From Bifidobacterium breve (GTDB lineage: Bacteria > Actinomycetota > Actinomycetes > Nanopelagicales > Nanopelagicaceae): a stretch of DNA of 64,000 bases. Both the position numbers and the translations under genes were made by a program. The stretch is taken from assembly GCA_945885625.1 (NCBI GenBank), contig CAMCYS010000001.1:124001-188000 (forward strand). Reading direction: 5' to 3'. The first letter of the stretch is position 1. The number at the start of each line of letters is the position of its first letter. The notes beneath the pieces are model-generated. The model saw nothing but the letters and a program-made list of their open reading frames with translations. It was not told where the DNA came from and made no database searches. Below, piece after piece: positions 25,832 through 35,529 of the stretch.

Positions 25832-26445
25832 TCTTTACTCTTCTCGGGCGGAATTGCGGCTGGCACTTTTTTAATTATTAGCCAAGATCCCCAAGCTACC
25901 GCTGCAAAAAGTGGATACCCCATGGCAAGCCGCGCGGTACCAAGAGCGTTTAAATTCCCCGTTTTATAAAGTGGGTATTGCACAATTAACCGAGAAAGAA
26001 ATAGTCCAACCCAGAGCCAGCTCGCTTTTACATAGGCACGTTTACGCTCGGCAACTTTACGCCAATGTAAATTTTCACCCAAAATCGGGCCGAGAACTAG
26101 CCCTAAAATCGGAAAGCCAATTAAGTTAGCGATTAAGTAGACAGAGCCGTAAACAATATTGATGATCAAACCCGGCAAATAGTAATCAACCGCTGAGCCG
26201 GTCTTGCGGGCCAAAAACGCACAGAAAACGACGCCGATCAATCCCGTGACCACATGTTGCAGGGTGTCTTTCTTAGCTAACCGCAGGATTGCTAGGACTA
26301 GTGCGGTGACAATGGCGGCAGTGGCGGCGTTCTGCAGATCTTTAGTGAAATTAAAAGCAACTAGGAATACCAAGGAAGGCAGGCCGGAATCTAATAAACC
26401 TTTCTTGCCGCCGAGTGCGTCAATTACTTTCTTTTGATCACTCAT
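25828..26445 (-). CDS. DUF3159 integral membrane protein
   Basis: This 205-residue membrane protein has about five hydrophobic helices (residues 22-60, 65-75, 88-115, 140-160, 175-195). Motifs such as SGLPSLVFLVAFNFT and LVLGPILGENLHWRK are typical of the actinobacterial DUF3159 family. No function is known. It lies in the conserved dut neighbourhood, immediately downstream of dut with a two-base gap. Confidence 0.83.
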   Translation of the reverse strand: MSDQKKVIDALGGKKGLLDSGLPSLVFLVAFNFTKDLQNAATAAIVTALVLAILRLAKKDTLQHVVTGLIGVVFCAFLARKTGSAVDYYLPGLIINIVYGSVYLIANLIGFPILGLVLGPILGENLHWRKVAERKRAYVKASWLWVGLFLSRLIVQYPLYKTGNLNALGTARLAMGYPLFAAVAWGSWLIIKKVPAAIPPEKSKD

Positions 26446-26447
26446 AA

Positions 26448-26891
26448 CTAAGCCAATCCAGTCGAGCCGAAGCCACCATCAGAGCGACCTGAGCCAGGCA
26501 GTTCTTCGACTTCTACAAAATCAGCATGCTCAACTTTTTGAAAAACTAATTGTGCAATTCGATCTCCCCTTTTAAATGAGATAGTTTCGCGCGGATCAAG
26601 ATTAATCAGAATGACCTGTAATTCGCCGCGAAAACCAGCATCAATAGTGCCTGGGGTATTAACCATTGAAACCCCGTGCTTAATTGCCAGGCCAGATCGC
26701 GGATGAGCGAAAGCGGCGTAGCCATTAGGCAGTGCGATTGCGATTCCGGTTGGGGCAAGAGCGCGCTCACCTGGTTCTAAAGTTAAATCAATTCGAGTCA
26801 CGATATCGGCGCCAGCATCGCCACCTTTGGAATATTTAGGTAGCGGCACACCCGGATCGAGGCGCTTGATTAATACTTGCAGATCACTCAT
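26448..26891 (-). CDS. dut: Deoxyuridine 5'-triphosphate nucleotidohydrolase
   Basis: Hydrolyses dUTP to dUMP and pyrophosphate, keeping uracil out of DNA and feeding thymidylate synthesis. The 147-residue protein shows all five motifs: AGADIVT, PRSGLA, NTPGTIDAGFRGEL, GDRIAQLVF and the C-terminal GRSDGGFGSTG arm. It overlaps the thioesterase stop by four bases. Gene order thioesterase-dut-DUF3159 is conserved. No uracil-DNA glycosylase gene is seen near thiL, where related genomes often carry it. Confidence 0.94.
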   Translation of the reverse strand: MSDLQVLIKRLDPGVPLPKYSKGGDAGADIVTRIDLTLEPGERALAPTGIAIALPNGYAAFAHPRSGLAIKHGVSMVNTPGTIDAGFRGELQVILINLDPRETISFKRGDRIAQLVFQKVEHADFVEVEELPGSGRSDGGFGSTGLA

Positions 26892-27472
26892 GGATTAATT
26901 TCAAACTCTGGATCAACGAAGGCCAAAAGTTCAGGGTTCTTTGCAACTTCCTTTAGAAAACCTTCTGGCGCCTTAGTTAAGAAGTGCGACATCGGCACAA
27001 TTACAAATAAGGCAGCTGCACGAACAGCAATCTCGCCATCGTGCGAACCAATCCGGCCAACAGCCGCTGAATAAACTTTGCGGTTTACTTGGCCAGTAAT
27101 TTCAGCGGTAATAAAAAGAGTCGTTCCAAGCGGAACTGGCCGAATAAAATCAGTCTCTAAGCGAGCAGTTACAGCCGGTGAACGTAACAACCACATCAAC
27201 TTCCCGAGCGCTTCATCGAAAGCTAATGAGAGCAACCCACCATGCGCAAGACCCGGAGCTCCTTGATGATTTTCAGTTACTGTAAATTCTGCTGTAATCG
27301 TTGCACCCTCGCCTACATGAGCAACTAGATGAAGACCCGTAGGGTGTAGCTCGCCGCAACCAAAACAATGACCGTAATGAGATGGGACTTTCGTACCAGT
27401 CTCAGGGGCAAGTGGGTGACGCTCAGGAATTACAGCTCCTGCAGGTGGTGTGGTGCTGGGAACGCGACTCAT
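26888..27472 (-). CDS. PaaI-like hotdog-fold thioesterase
   Basis: The 194-residue protein has a hotdog domain at about residues 60-170: GAPGLAHGGLLSLAFDEALG (the HGG motif) and TARLETDFIRPVPLGTTLFITAEI. A short N-terminal segment carries YGHCFGCGELHPTGL. Members hydrolyse acyl-CoA thioesters. The substrate is unknown, but the fold and motif are clear. It overlaps dut. Confidence 0.8.
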   Translation of the reverse strand: MSRVPSTTPPAGAVIPERHPLAPETGTKVPSHYGHCFGCGELHPTGLHLVAHVGEGATITAEFTVTENHQGAPGLAHGGLLSLAFDEALGKLMWLLRSPAVTARLETDFIRPVPLGTTLFITAEITGQVNRKVYSAAVGRIGSHDGEIAVRAAALFVIVPMSHFLTKAPEGFLKEVAKNPELLAFVDPEFEINP

Positions 27473-27478
27473 GTCATA

Positions 27479-27484
27479 AGGCTA
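27479..27484 (-). promoter_or_regulatory. -10 element of a leaderless promoter for the thioesterase-dut operon
   Basis: TAGCCT on the minus strand ends six bases before the ATG at 27472. It is back to back with the DUF3093 promoter. Confidence 0.6.
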
Positions 27485-27501
27485 CTTTATTTATTTCACG
27501 A

Positions 27502-27507
27502 TAGCGT
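27502..27507 (+). promoter_or_regulatory. -10 element of a leaderless promoter for DUF3093
   Basis: TAGCGT ends six bases before the ATG at 27514. There is no ribosome-binding site. Confidence 0.6.
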
Positions 27508-27513
27508 GGTCTT

Positions 27514-27948
27514 ATGAGATTTAGAGAAGTGATTCGCACTCCATTTTGGCTCATTGCCTTTATCTATTTTCTCTTTTTATCCTTGGTCATCGCCGTATGG
27601 GCGGCAATTGGAAATCAACCCGCACTAATTACCTGGGTGGCTAGTACTTTTCTCCTTCTTTTGATTGTGCAGAAAAGCGCTCTCACAATAACAGTCGACG
27701 AAAGTGAATTGCGCGCAGGCCCCGCTCATATTGAACTCAAATATATAGGTCAGGCAACATCGCTCGATAGCAAGGAAATGGGCCAGCTTCGCACTCGCGA
27801 TGCCGACCCAGCTTCTTTTTTAATCTTTAGATTTTGGCGATCAACTGGTGTGAAAGTTGAACTCAACGATCCCCGCGATCAAACACCGTATTGGTTGATA
27901 ACCTCAAAGCGAAATACCGAACTTGCCGAAATTCTTAACGGCAAATAG
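27514..27948 (+). CDS. DUF3093 membrane protein
   Basis: A 144-residue protein with two N-terminal membrane helices (residues 12-33 and 36-55) and a soluble C-terminal part containing ELRAGPAHIELKYIGQA and PYWLITSKRNTELAEIL, typical of DUF3093. No function is known. It is convergent with DUF4193, the two stop codons being directly adjacent (27946-27951). Confidence 0.8.
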   Translation: MRFREVIRTPFWLIAFIYFLFLSLVIAVWAAIGNQPALITWVASTFLLLLIVQKSALTITVDESELRAGPAHIELKYIGQATSLDSKEMGQLRTRDADPASFLIFRFWRSTGVKVELNDPRDQTPYWLITSKRNTELAEILNGK

Positions 27949-28245
27949 TTAGGAGCATTCCTTACAAACTGCGGTTGCGCCTTCGCCTTTTGCCAACTGA
28001 GTGCTGTGATGCACCAAGAAACAACGCGAACAAGTGAATTCATCAACTTGCTTAGGTACTACGCGAACTGAAAGTTCTTCACCAGATAAATCAGCACCTG
28101 GTAGCTCAAGACTTTCAGCAGCTTCGGCTTCATCGACATCAATCTGACCGGATTGAGCATCGACGCGTTGCGCCTTTAACTCCTCAAGCGATTCTTCATG
28201 TAACTCTTCATCGGTTTTTCTGGGGGTGTCATAATCGGTTGCCAT
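27949..28245 (-). CDS. DUF4193 zinc-ribbon-like protein
   Basis: This 98-residue acidic protein starts at ATG 28245 (MATDYDTPRK, the usual family start), preceded by AAGGTGAG. An upstream ATG at 28254 adds only three residues. Two CxxC pairs at the C-terminus (FTCSRCFLVHHSTQ and AVCKECS) suggest a zinc ribbon. Function unknown. Highly conserved in actinobacteria. The upstream region holds two tandem hairpins that may be alternative structures. Confidence 0.82.
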   Translation of the reverse strand: MATDYDTPRKTDEELHEESLEELKAQRVDAQSGQIDVDEAEAAESLELPGADLSGEELSVRVVPKQVDEFTCSRCFLVHHSTQLAKGEGATAVCKECS

Positions 28246-28276
28246 TGCTCTCACCTTCTCTCTAAGCTAAGTCGAA

Positions 28277-28315
28277 GCCAGATTTCGCTGGCAAGCGCTG
28301 CTGGAAATACCCAGC
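28277..28315 (-). other. Tandem hairpins in the DUF4193 leader, possibly switching
   Basis: Two perfect 5-bp-stem, 6-base-loop hairpins lie 32-70 bp before the DUF4193 start: GCCAG/CTGGC (28277-28292) and GCTGG/CCAGC (28300-28315). On the minus strand a CCAGC also lies inside the downstream hairpin, so the first arm could pair with it instead, making the two structures mutually exclusive. No T-tract terminator follows. Confidence 0.4.
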
Positions 28316-28406
28316 GGGCGCATAGTGGCGCATTACTGCCTGGTTTAACTAATTGAACCCTCGGCGTGTCGTAAATATTCCCGTCACATGAGTGCTATCT
28401 GAGTAT

Positions 28407-29873
28407 TTAACGAACGATCTCTTCGATCTCTTTAGCTAATCCCCCATCGACGCGTGCATGCAGTGAGGTTCCTTCGGGCAAATACTCTTCGCGCAAAATC
28501 TCGCCTCGTTCGTGAATGGCGCTGACCAAATCGCCCCGGTCATAAGGGATCACAGTATTAATTTCAATTTTTGGCCTTGGCAACGAAATTTCAATTGCGT
28601 GAAGTAGGCCTTCAATCCCAAAGCCGGTGCGAACTGAGAAGGCATAACTATTTGGCTCAGCACGCAGGATCTGCATCACCATATCGGGGTCGGCAATATC
28701 AACTTTGTTGATCGCAATAATCTCTGGAATCTCAGCGCCACCGATTTCAGTGATTACTTCACGAACTGCCCTAATCTGCTCGAACGGATCAGAGTGTGAA
28801 CCATCGACAACATGGACAATCAAATCTGCGCCCGATACTTCTTCGAGCGTCGATTTAAAGGCATCAATCAATTGATGTGGCAAGTGTCGAACAAAACCAA
28901 CTGTGTCAGAGAGCGTGTAAATACGACCATCTTCAGTTTGAGATTTACGTACCGTTGGATCAAGAGTTGCGAAAAGTGCGTTCTCGACTAGAACTCCAGC
29001 ATTGGTCAGCTTATTCAATAGTGATGACTTGCCCGCATTGGTATAGCCAGCGATAGCAACTGCTGGAATGTTATTGCGACGACGTTCTTGTCTCTTCGTA
29101 TCGCGCGCTACTTTCATCTCGGCGATCTCGCGACGAAGCTTTGCCATCTTGTCGCGGATTCGGCGACGATCGGTTTCAATTTTAGTTTCACCTGGGCCAC
29201 GCCCGCCAATACCGGCACCACCAGCGGCACGACCACCAACCTGGCGCGAGAGAGATTCACCCCAACCACGCAATCGCGGCAATAGATAAGAAATCTGAGC
29301 GAGTTCTACTTGCGCCTTACCCTCTTTGCTTTTGGCATGCTGAGCAAAAATATCAAGAATCAAAGCGGTGCGATCAATTACCTTAACTTTAACTTTCTCT
29401 TCTAATTGGCGAAGTTGCGAAGGGGAAAGTTCGCCGTCGCAAATAACCGTATCTGCCCCGGTAGCCACTACTACTTGTCTGAGTTCAACCACTTTTCCGG
29501 AACCAATGTAAGTCGCTGGATCTGGTTTATCGCGGCGTTGAATTAGACCTTCCATTACTTCTGAACCTGCGGTTTCGGCGAGTGCTTTTAATTCGGCGAG
29601 AGAATTCTCAGCCATCGTTGAATTGCCTTCAGTCCAGACGCCAACTAAAACAACTTTTTCTAGTTGTAACTCACGGTACTCAGCTTCGGAAATATCTTGT
29701 AGCTGAGTTGAGAAACCTTTAACGCGACGCAGCGCATTACGTTCAACCAAATCAGGCTGAATGCTTTCGGCGTAATCATCGCTATCAGCAGCATCGAATT
29801 CAGCTGCTACTCGCGCGCTTTCGGCAAGTAGTGCCTCAAAATCATCGATACTCTCTGGTTGATCACTCACCAT
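28407..29873 (-). CDS. hflX: Ribosome-associated GTPase HflX
   Basis: The 488-residue GTPase has an N-terminal nucleotide-binding subdomain and a glycine-rich linker, including GGRAAGGAGIGGRGPGE. The C-terminal G domain follows: G1 GYTNAGKSS, G3 DTVGF, G4 NKVD. HflX rescues stalled or heat-stressed 70S ribosomes. I chose the ATG at 29873 (MVSDQPES). A TTG at 29897 in the same frame is weaker. It is downstream of dapF, with 72 bp between. Confidence 0.92.
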   Translation of the reverse strand: MVSDQPESIDDFEALLAESARVAAEFDAADSDDYAESIQPDLVERNALRRVKGFSTQLQDISEAEYRELQLEKVVLVGVWTEGNSTMAENSLAELKALAETAGSEVMEGLIQRRDKPDPATYIGSGKVVELRQVVVATGADTVICDGELSPSQLRQLEEKVKVKVIDRTALILDIFAQHAKSKEGKAQVELAQISYLLPRLRGWGESLSRQVGGRAAGGAGIGGRGPGETKIETDRRRIRDKMAKLRREIAEMKVARDTKRQERRRNNIPAVAIAGYTNAGKSSLLNKLTNAGVLVENALFATLDPTVRKSQTEDGRIYTLSDTVGFVRHLPHQLIDAFKSTLEEVSGADLIVHVVDGSHSDPFEQIRAVREVITEIGGAEIPEIIAINKVDIADPDMVMQILRAEPNSYAFSVRTGFGIEGLLHAIEISLPRPKIEINTVIPYDRGDLVSAIHERGEILREEYLPEGTSLHARVDGGLAKEIEEIVR

Positions 29874-29945
29874 TAAACAATAGAGTAATGAGGGCAAAAC
29901 TGCCTATTCTGTGGGCTGGCGATCAAAAAGAAGTGACTCATTATC

Positions 29946-30746
29946 TTAATCAGCTACTAAATACTTACTGATGTCGTGATCTGCAATTAATACCGCTGGC
30001 CCAATAAGAGTTGCATTGCTATGCCCATCGATATCAACCTCTAACCGACCACCAGGTGGATTAACGATCCATCTAGCAGGTAGCTTCGCCTTAGTATGAA
30101 GTGTTGCAGCTAGTGCAACTGCGCATACACCGGTACCACAAGATCTAGTTTCGCGACTACCTCGTTCATAGACACGCATCTTTACTTCGCGCTCTCCAGT
30201 GATCTCAACGAATTCGACATTAACCCCTTCTGGATAAGCGCCTTTAGGGCGGACAACTGGCGCATCAGCGAGTGCGCCAACTTCACTCAAATTTTCTACG
30301 AAAACTACGGCATGCGGATTTCCAACGCTGATGTGATAACCGTTCCAAACTTTGCCATTTGTGGCCGCGGAAATCTCTTCATCTTCATCGGTTACTTGCC
30401 CCATATTTACCGAGATATCACCAGTTGCCGGGACGCGCAGATGCTTAACGCCATCTCGGGTATCAATGGCGAAAATTCCTTCAGGTTGATGGCCGCGTTC
30501 AACTAAATACTTAGCCGTTACCCGAATTCCATTTCCGCACATTTCGGCAAGCGAGCCATCAGCATTGCGGTAATCCATAAACCAGCGTTCATTCCTCTTG
30601 CCAATTCGAATAAAGCCATCGGCACCTATTCCAGTTTCACGATTACAAATTGCAGCAGTCTGCGCTGTAGTAATTGAAACCTCATTTTCGGGGTCAAAAA
30701 CTAGAACAAAGTCATTCTCGGTGCCGTGCCCATAGGTTGCAATCAT
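29946..30746 (-). CDS. dapF: Diaminopimelate epimerase
   Basis: Converts LL- to meso-diaminopimelate for lysine and peptidoglycan synthesis. The 266-residue protein carries the two catalytic cysteines, in AEMCGNGIR (near residue 70) and SRETRSCGTGVCAVALA (near 205), and the N-terminal GTENDFVL motif. It sits seven bases downstream of miaA in a miaB-miaA-dapF-hflX run, the common actinobacterial order. Confidence 0.94.
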   Translation of the reverse strand: MIATYGHGTENDFVLVFDPENEVSITTAQTAAICNRETGIGADGFIRIGKRNERWFMDYRNADGSLAEMCGNGIRVTAKYLVERGHQPEGIFAIDTRDGVKHLRVPATGDISVNMGQVTDEDEEISAATNGKVWNGYHISVGNPHAVVFVENLSEVGALADAPVVRPKGAYPEGVNVEFVEITGEREVKMRVYERGSRETRSCGTGVCAVALAATLHTKAKLPARWIVNPPGGRLEVDIDGHSNATLIGPAVLIADHDISKYLVAD

Positions 30747-30753
30747 TGTTTAA

Positions 30754-31650
30754 CTATTCTATTTCCTGCAAGATTATTTCTAGCCGAGGCTGGATCGGGG
30801 AAATCCATTTAATTCGAGCATCCCGCGAGAACCAAGTTTCTTGCCGTCTGGCGTACTGCCTGGTTGCCCGCTTAGTTTCTTCAATCGCACCATCAAGGGT
30901 TAAGTCACCTCGACGCATTGCGATCACTTGGGCATAGCCGAGTGCTAACTGGGCCGTACGTGCCGAAGTTATTCCAGCTGCAATGCAGCGATCAACTTCG
31001 GCGACTAAGCCAGCGTCATACATACGATCAACACGATCACTAATTCGCTGACCGAGAGACTCCCGATCCATGACTAGACCGAATTGCCGAGCAGCTGGAT
31101 AAAGTTCGGAATCTTTGCGAGGCAAGTTCGCCGTAAATGGTTTTCCGGTAATTTCAATAACTTCAAGTGCTCGAACTATGCGGCGAGTATTTGCGCGATC
31201 AATCGCAAGTGCAGCTGCAGGATCAAGTTTTTCTAGTCGTTCAAATAAAACATGTGCACCTAGTTCGGCAGCCTCTTTCTCTAACGCCTCCCGAACTGCT
31301 GGATCGGTATCTGGAAAATTCAATTCATCCAGAATGGCTTTGATATAGAGCCCAGTACCACCAACTATTACAACTGATTTACCGCGATTATGAATCTCGG
31401 CAATCTTTGCCCTAGCTTGACTCTGATACCAAGCCACATTGGCATCTTCGGTTACTTCAAGAACATCGAGCAGATGATGCGGAATCCCCTGACGTTCTTC
31501 AATGTTTAACTTAGCGGTGCCAATATCCATACCTTGGTAGAGTTGCATTGAGTCTGAATTAATTATCTCAGCATCAATTTTCTGAGCAAGAGAAACTGCT
31601 AGATCACTTTTGCCGGTAGCTGTTGCGCCACAAATAACAATTAACTTCAT
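30754..31650 (-). CDS. miaA: tRNA dimethylallyltransferase
   Basis: Adds a dimethylallyl group to A37 of tRNAs reading UNN codons. The 298-residue protein has the P-loop [11 protein letters not shown] (residues 8-18), the DSMQLY motif, [10 protein letters not shown] near 100 and a C-terminal tRNA-binding part with [10 protein letters not shown]. It overlaps miaB, whose product methylthiolates the same base, by four bases. Confidence 0.94.
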   Translation of the reverse strand: MKLIVICGATATGKSDLAVSLAQKIDAEIINSDSMQLYQGMDIGTAKLNIEERQGIPHHLLDVLEVTEDANVAWYQSQARAKIAEIHNRGKSVVIVGGTGLYIKAILDELNFPDTDPAVREALEKEAAELGAHVLFERLEKLDPAAALAIDRANTRRIVRALEVIEITGKPFTANLPRKDSELYPAARQFGLVMDRESLGQRISDRVDRMYDAGLVAEVDRCIAAGITSARTAQLALGYAQVIAMRRGDLTLDGAIEETKRATRQYARRQETWFSRDARIKWISPIQPRLEIILQEIE

Positions 31651-33041
31651 GCGCGAATAACCGGGATACCTAACATGGTGCCTTTGGCTTCGCGCTTAGC
31701 TCTGCGTTCTACCTTGCCGCCGTTGCCAATTAGATAGTGTGACGAACTCTCGGTGATATCGACGGTAATTAAATCACCGGGCAAGGGCTGCTCAACCATA
31801 GAATTGAAGTGAACTAATCTAAAGTCTTCGCTTCGCCCAGTCATGCGATCGTTATCGCCATTGCGGCGACCAGATACTTCAGCCACTAAAACTTTCATGG
31901 TGCGGCCAATCGCTTCAGAATTTACTGATGCTGAGATTGCCTCTTGATGCGCGTGTAAGCGGGTATATCGCTCGCCCACAACTTCAGCGGGAACTTGATT
32001 CGGCATTACCGCAGCCGGAGTTCCTGGTCGAATTGAATATTGATAGGTGTAGGCAGCAGAGAATCTGGCTTGGGTACATAGATCTAAGGTGGCTTGGAAA
32101 TCTTCTTCAGTCTCTCCTGGAAAGCCCACAATTATGTCGGTTGTTACTTGTGAATCAGGCATGGCTTTACGCACTCGATCGAGAATTCCTAGATAACGAT
32201 CAGTTCGATAGGACCGACGCATCTCTTGCAGAATTCGGTTTGACCCTGACTGCAGCGGCATATGTAGATGTGGCATAACATTTGGCGTACTGGCCATTGC
32301 TTCAATTACATCATCGGTGAAATCTCTTGGGTGTGGTGACATAAATCGAACTCGCTCTAGCCCGGCTATCTTGCCGCACTCTTTAAGTAAATTAGCAAAG
32401 GCGGCACGATCGCCAAATTCAACTCCGTAAGCGTTTACATTCTGCCCAAGTAAAGTAATTTCAATAACGCCTGAATCAACTAGGGTATTTATCTCCCGCA
32501 AAATATCGCTGGCTGGTCGATCTTTTTCGATTCCGCGCAGCGTAGGCACAATGCAGAAAGTGCAGGTGTTATTACAGCCCACTGAAACTGAAACCCAAGC
32601 CGTAAAGTCACTGAAGCGCTTAGCGGGCAGCGTTGAGGGGAAATGCTCTAGCGCTTCGAGAATTTCGATCTGGGACTCTTCTTCAATACGTGCACGCTCT
32701 AGTAAAACTGGCAGCGAACCAACATTATGGGTTCCGAAAACTACATCAACATATGGTGCTTTCTTAAGGATTATGGCTTGATCTTTCTGAGCCAAGCAGC
32801 CACCAACTGCAATCTGCATAGTTGGGTTAGCCTTCTTAACCGGCGCTAGGAAACTTAAATTTCCGTAGAGCTTGTTATCAGCATTTTCGCGAACTGCGCA
32901 GGTATTAAAGACCACTAAGTCAGCTTGCTTGCCCTGCTCGACCGGCACATAGCCATCGGCTTCAAGTAGCCCAGCAATCCGTTCAGAATCGTGCACATTC
33001 ATCTGACAGCCGTAAGTCTCGACCAGATATGTGCGCGTCAT
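31647..33041 (-). CDS. miaB: tRNA-2-methylthio-N6-dimethylallyladenosine synthase
   Basis: Radical-SAM methylthiotransferase acting on A37 after MiaA. The 464-residue protein has an N-terminal UPF0004 domain ([13 protein letters not shown], cysteines for the auxiliary cluster, plus NTCAVRENA and GGCLAQ), the radical-[14 protein letters not shown] near residue 155, and a C-terminal TRAM domain. Overlaps the amidotransferase gene upstream by four bases and miaA downstream by four. RimO, a paralogue, is at the end of the window. Confidence 0.95.
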   Translation of the reverse strand: MTRTYLVETYGCQMNVHDSERIAGLLEADGYVPVEQGKQADLVVFNTCAVRENADNKLYGNLSFLAPVKKANPTMQIAVGGCLAQKDQAIILKKAPYVDVVFGTHNVGSLPVLLERARIEEESQIEILEALEHFPSTLPAKRFSDFTAWVSVSVGCNNTCTFCIVPTLRGIEKDRPASDILREINTLVDSGVIEITLLGQNVNAYGVEFGDRAAFANLLKECGKIAGLERVRFMSPHPRDFTDDVIEAMASTPNVMPHLHMPLQSGSNRILQEMRRSYRTDRYLGILDRVRKAMPDSQVTTDIIVGFPGETEEDFQATLDLCTQARFSAAYTYQYSIRPGTPAAVMPNQVPAEVVGERYTRLHAHQEAISASVNSEAIGRTMKVLVAEVSGRRNGDNDRMTGRSEDFRLVHFNSMVEQPLPGDLITVDITESSSHYLIGNGGKVERRAKREAKGTMLGIPVIRA

Positions 33042-33790
33042 ACCCCGAAGCGTAATGGCAGCGGCAAAATCTCGGTATTCAGGCTCCTGCGATCAATGAT
33101 AAGGACTTGATGGTTGGCCAAAACAGACCAATCATCGTGGCCCCAACCAGTAGATGAGATCACCACGCCGCTTTCGTCGCTGCGAAAGCGCAGTTCATAA
33201 TGCGACTCAACAGTCCATTCGCTCTGTTCATCAACATTGAATTCGCAGGCTGCGATCAAATAATCCGGGGTTAAGAGCATGCAGTTGATACTTGAGAAAT
33301 CACAATTGTCGCTGATCTTGGTAACAGCGCTACGAAACCCATCAACTAAACCATGCCGCTTAATTTCGCTAAGAATCGCATAGAAATATCGCTCGCTATC
33401 GGTGCTGCCTTGTGCCCGATTAGCAAACTCAGGATCAATAAATGCTTCAACTGATGCAGCCGGGCGAATCGTGCCGTTATGCATAAAGCTATAGGTGCCA
33501 TCTACAAAAGGATGGTTGTTCTTGATATCAATCGATAAACCTTTAGAGGCAAGCCGAAGATGTAGCAGCCCTGAGTCAGCTGCGCGATCTTTCACGCTCT
33601 CAAAAGTAGAACTTGCAACAGCGCGCTCTAAATCAACAGTGCGAGTTATCTCACCACTTCTAGCAACTGAGGTAATGCCCCAACCATCTTTATGTTCATC
33701 TGACATCGCGACAAAGTTTTCAAAGCCTTCGCCTACGATCTCAGCAAAGGTAGTTTCAGAACTTGCGGCATACGCTAACAGTCGGCACAT
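33038..33790 (-). CDS. Class II glutamine amidotransferase
   Basis: A 250-residue protein beginning MCRLLAYAA, so the catalytic cysteine is Cys2 after removal of Met. HNGTIRP and [10 protein letters not shown] follow in the Ntn-hydrolase pattern. Resembles the EgtC/YafJ group. Partner and substrate are unknown, and no ergothioneine genes are nearby. It overlaps miaB by four bases, so it is translated with the tRNA-modification genes. The ATG is 20 bases downstream of the desaturase stop. Confidence 0.85.
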   Translation of the reverse strand: MCRLLAYAASSETTFAEIVGEGFENFVAMSDEHKDGWGITSVARSGEITRTVDLERAVASSTFESVKDRAADSGLLHLRLASKGLSIDIKNNHPFVDGTYSFMHNGTIRPAASVEAFIDPEFANRAQGSTDSERYFYAILSEIKRHGLVDGFRSAVTKISDNCDFSSINCMLLTPDYLIAACEFNVDEQSEWTVESHYELRFRSDESGVVISSTGWGHDDWSVLANHQVLIIDRRSLNTEILPLPLRFGV

Positions 33791-33810
33791 AATTGCCGAC
33801 TTTACCCGCT

Positions 33811-34785
33811 TTACTTGGCTTTAGTTAGCCGAATCGGTTCTTGACCACGTGCAATCAAGCGCTCGAAGTGAGCTTCTCGCTTTTCATTAAAGCGATCAGA
33901 GTCGGCAGTCGCCGCTGCCAGGAATTCGCTTAGTTCGTTACGAGCCGCTTGGCCGTCACCCGAAAGATCCTCGCGGCCAAAAACATTCCAGGCGCGCAAC
34001 ACTGGCGCAATTACATCTTCCAAATGTTGTTGCATGTCATAGATGCCAGCCAAGGCAATTCCGACAGATTTACGAGCGAAACCTGGCATGCCAGCACCGG
34101 GCATATCAAAATTAGTTACCACATCAGTAATTGCTCGCATTGCTGCATTTGGCTCTAAGTCAAGGGCAGCACCAAGAAGATTGCGATAAAAAATCATATG
34201 TAAGTTTTCATCTAGAGCAACGCGCTGCAGCATGCCTTCGCAGATTGGGTCATCAGAAATTAGACCAGTATTGCGATGCGAGATTCTGGTGGCTAACTCT
34301 TGGAAAGAAACATAAGCAACCGTGTGCAACATGTCATTCTCATATGGCTTTTGGTAGCCAACTGACATATGCGCCATACGTAGATCTTCCAGCTCATATG
34401 GATCAACGCCTCGGGTTGCCATTAAGTAATCGCGCATAACGATGCCATGACGGTTTTCTTCAGCCGTCCAACGTTCGATCCAGGTACCCCACGCGCCATC
34501 ACGACCCATGGCAATTGCAATTTCGGTGTGATAGCTAGGCAAGTTATCTTCGGTCAATAGATTCAAAACCAATGAATCTTGCGCAATTGGTGAGAGCTTC
34601 GAATCTTTTGCTTCCCAAGCATCGCCATTTAAGGGACCGGCAAAGTTGCGGCCTTCCGACCATGGGACATAGTCGTGTGGGTACCACTCTTTTTGAATCT
34701 TTAAATGTCGATCAAGTTCTTCTGCCACAACTGGTTCGAGATCACGAATTAGCCGCATCTGAATTGCTGGGTCAAGACTCGTCAT
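33811..34785 (-). CDS. Acyl-ACP desaturase (ferritin-like di-iron, DesA type)
   Basis: Introduces a cis double bond into acyl-ACP using a di-iron centre and O2. The 324-residue protein has the two iron-binding motifs EENRH (E110-R-H113) and DENLH (near residue 200), with Glu79 in TEDNLPSYH. Similar to mycobacterial DesA1/DesA2 and Streptomyces acyl-ACP desaturases. It lies immediately downstream of trmD, where rplS usually is, and has its own leaderless promoter. Confidence 0.9.
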   Translation of the reverse strand: MTSLDPAIQMRLIRDLEPVVAEELDRHLKIQKEWYPHDYVPWSEGRNFAGPLNGDAWEAKDSKLSPIAQDSLVLNLLTEDNLPSYHTEIAIAMGRDGAWGTWIERWTAEENRHGIVMRDYLMATRGVDPYELEDLRMAHMSVGYQKPYENDMLHTVAYVSFQELATRISHRNTGLISDDPICEGMLQRVALDENLHMIFYRNLLGAALDLEPNAAMRAITDVVTNFDMPGAGMPGFARKSVGIALAGIYDMQQHLEDVIAPVLRAWNVFGREDLSGDGQAARNELSEFLAAATADSDRFNEKREAHFERLIARGQEPIRLTKAK

Positions 34786-34791
34786 ACGACA

Positions 34792-34797
34792 ACGTTA
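34792..34797 (-). promoter_or_regulatory. -10 element of a leaderless promoter for the acyl-ACP desaturase
   Basis: TAACGT on the minus strand ends six bases before the ATG at 34785. No ribosome-binding site is visible. Confidence 0.55.
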
Positions 34798-34845
34798 CGT
34801 TGCTTAAAACTTACTCGCGAGTTAGAAAGCGAAGTGTTGAGTGAA

Positions 34846-35529
34846 TTAGAGATTATCTTGAGCGCGCTTGTGTGCTGCCTCACTGCGCCACTTGGCAATT
34901 GCTGCGTGGTTACCTGAGAGCAATACATCGGGTACTTCAAGGTCGCGCCAATTAGCTGGCTTAGTAAATGATGGATATTCCACAAATCCCTCAGACATAT
35001 GAGATTCCTCAACGATTGATTCGGGGTTACCTAAAACCCCAGGGATTAAGCGGGTTACCGCTTCAATAATCACCATTGAAGCAACTTCACCACCACCGAG
35101 TACGTAGTCACCAATGGAAATTTCATGAACTCGGATACCGCGATCGCTATAGGCAGAAGTTGAATAGTGTTGGCGGACCCGATCATCAATGCCTTCGTAA
35201 CGACCGCAGGCAAAAAGTAGATGTGAGCGAGTAGAAAGTTCTTCGGCTAATCGTTGGTTAAATCGTTTACCACCCGGGGTGAGAATAATTAGATCGCACC
35301 CATCGGTGATCAAACTATCTAGCGCATCACCCCAAATTTGCGCTTTCATAACCATTCCGGCACCACCGCCGTAAGGGGTGTCATCAACGCTATGGTGATT
35401 GTCGCTGGTATGTGAACGTAGATCATGTACGTTGATTTCGACTAAGCCTTTTTCTTGGGCTTTACCTAAAAGTGAGAGTTCAAGTGGCGCTAAATATTCT
35501 GGAAAAATTGAGATGACATCAACTTTCAT
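34846..35529 (-). CDS. trmD: tRNA (guanine-N1)-methyltransferase
   Basis: Makes m1G37 in tRNAs that would otherwise shift frame. The 227-residue SPOUT enzyme shows the knot motifs FACGRYEGIDDRV (near 112) and ISIGDYVLGGGEVASM (near 140), and the N-terminal VDVISIFPEYL. Overlaps rimM by four bases. Normally rplS follows trmD, but here it does not. Confidence 0.95.
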   Translation of the reverse strand: MKVDVISIFPEYLAPLELSLLGKAQEKGLVEINVHDLRSHTSDNHHSVDDTPYGGGAGMVMKAQIWGDALDSLITDGCDLIILTPGGKRFNQRLAEELSTRSHLLFACGRYEGIDDRVRQHYSTSAYSDRGIRVHEISIGDYVLGGGEVASMVIIEAVTRLIPGVLGNPESIVEESHMSEGFVEYPSFTKPANWRDLEVPDVLLSGNHAAIAKWRSEAAHKRAQDNL

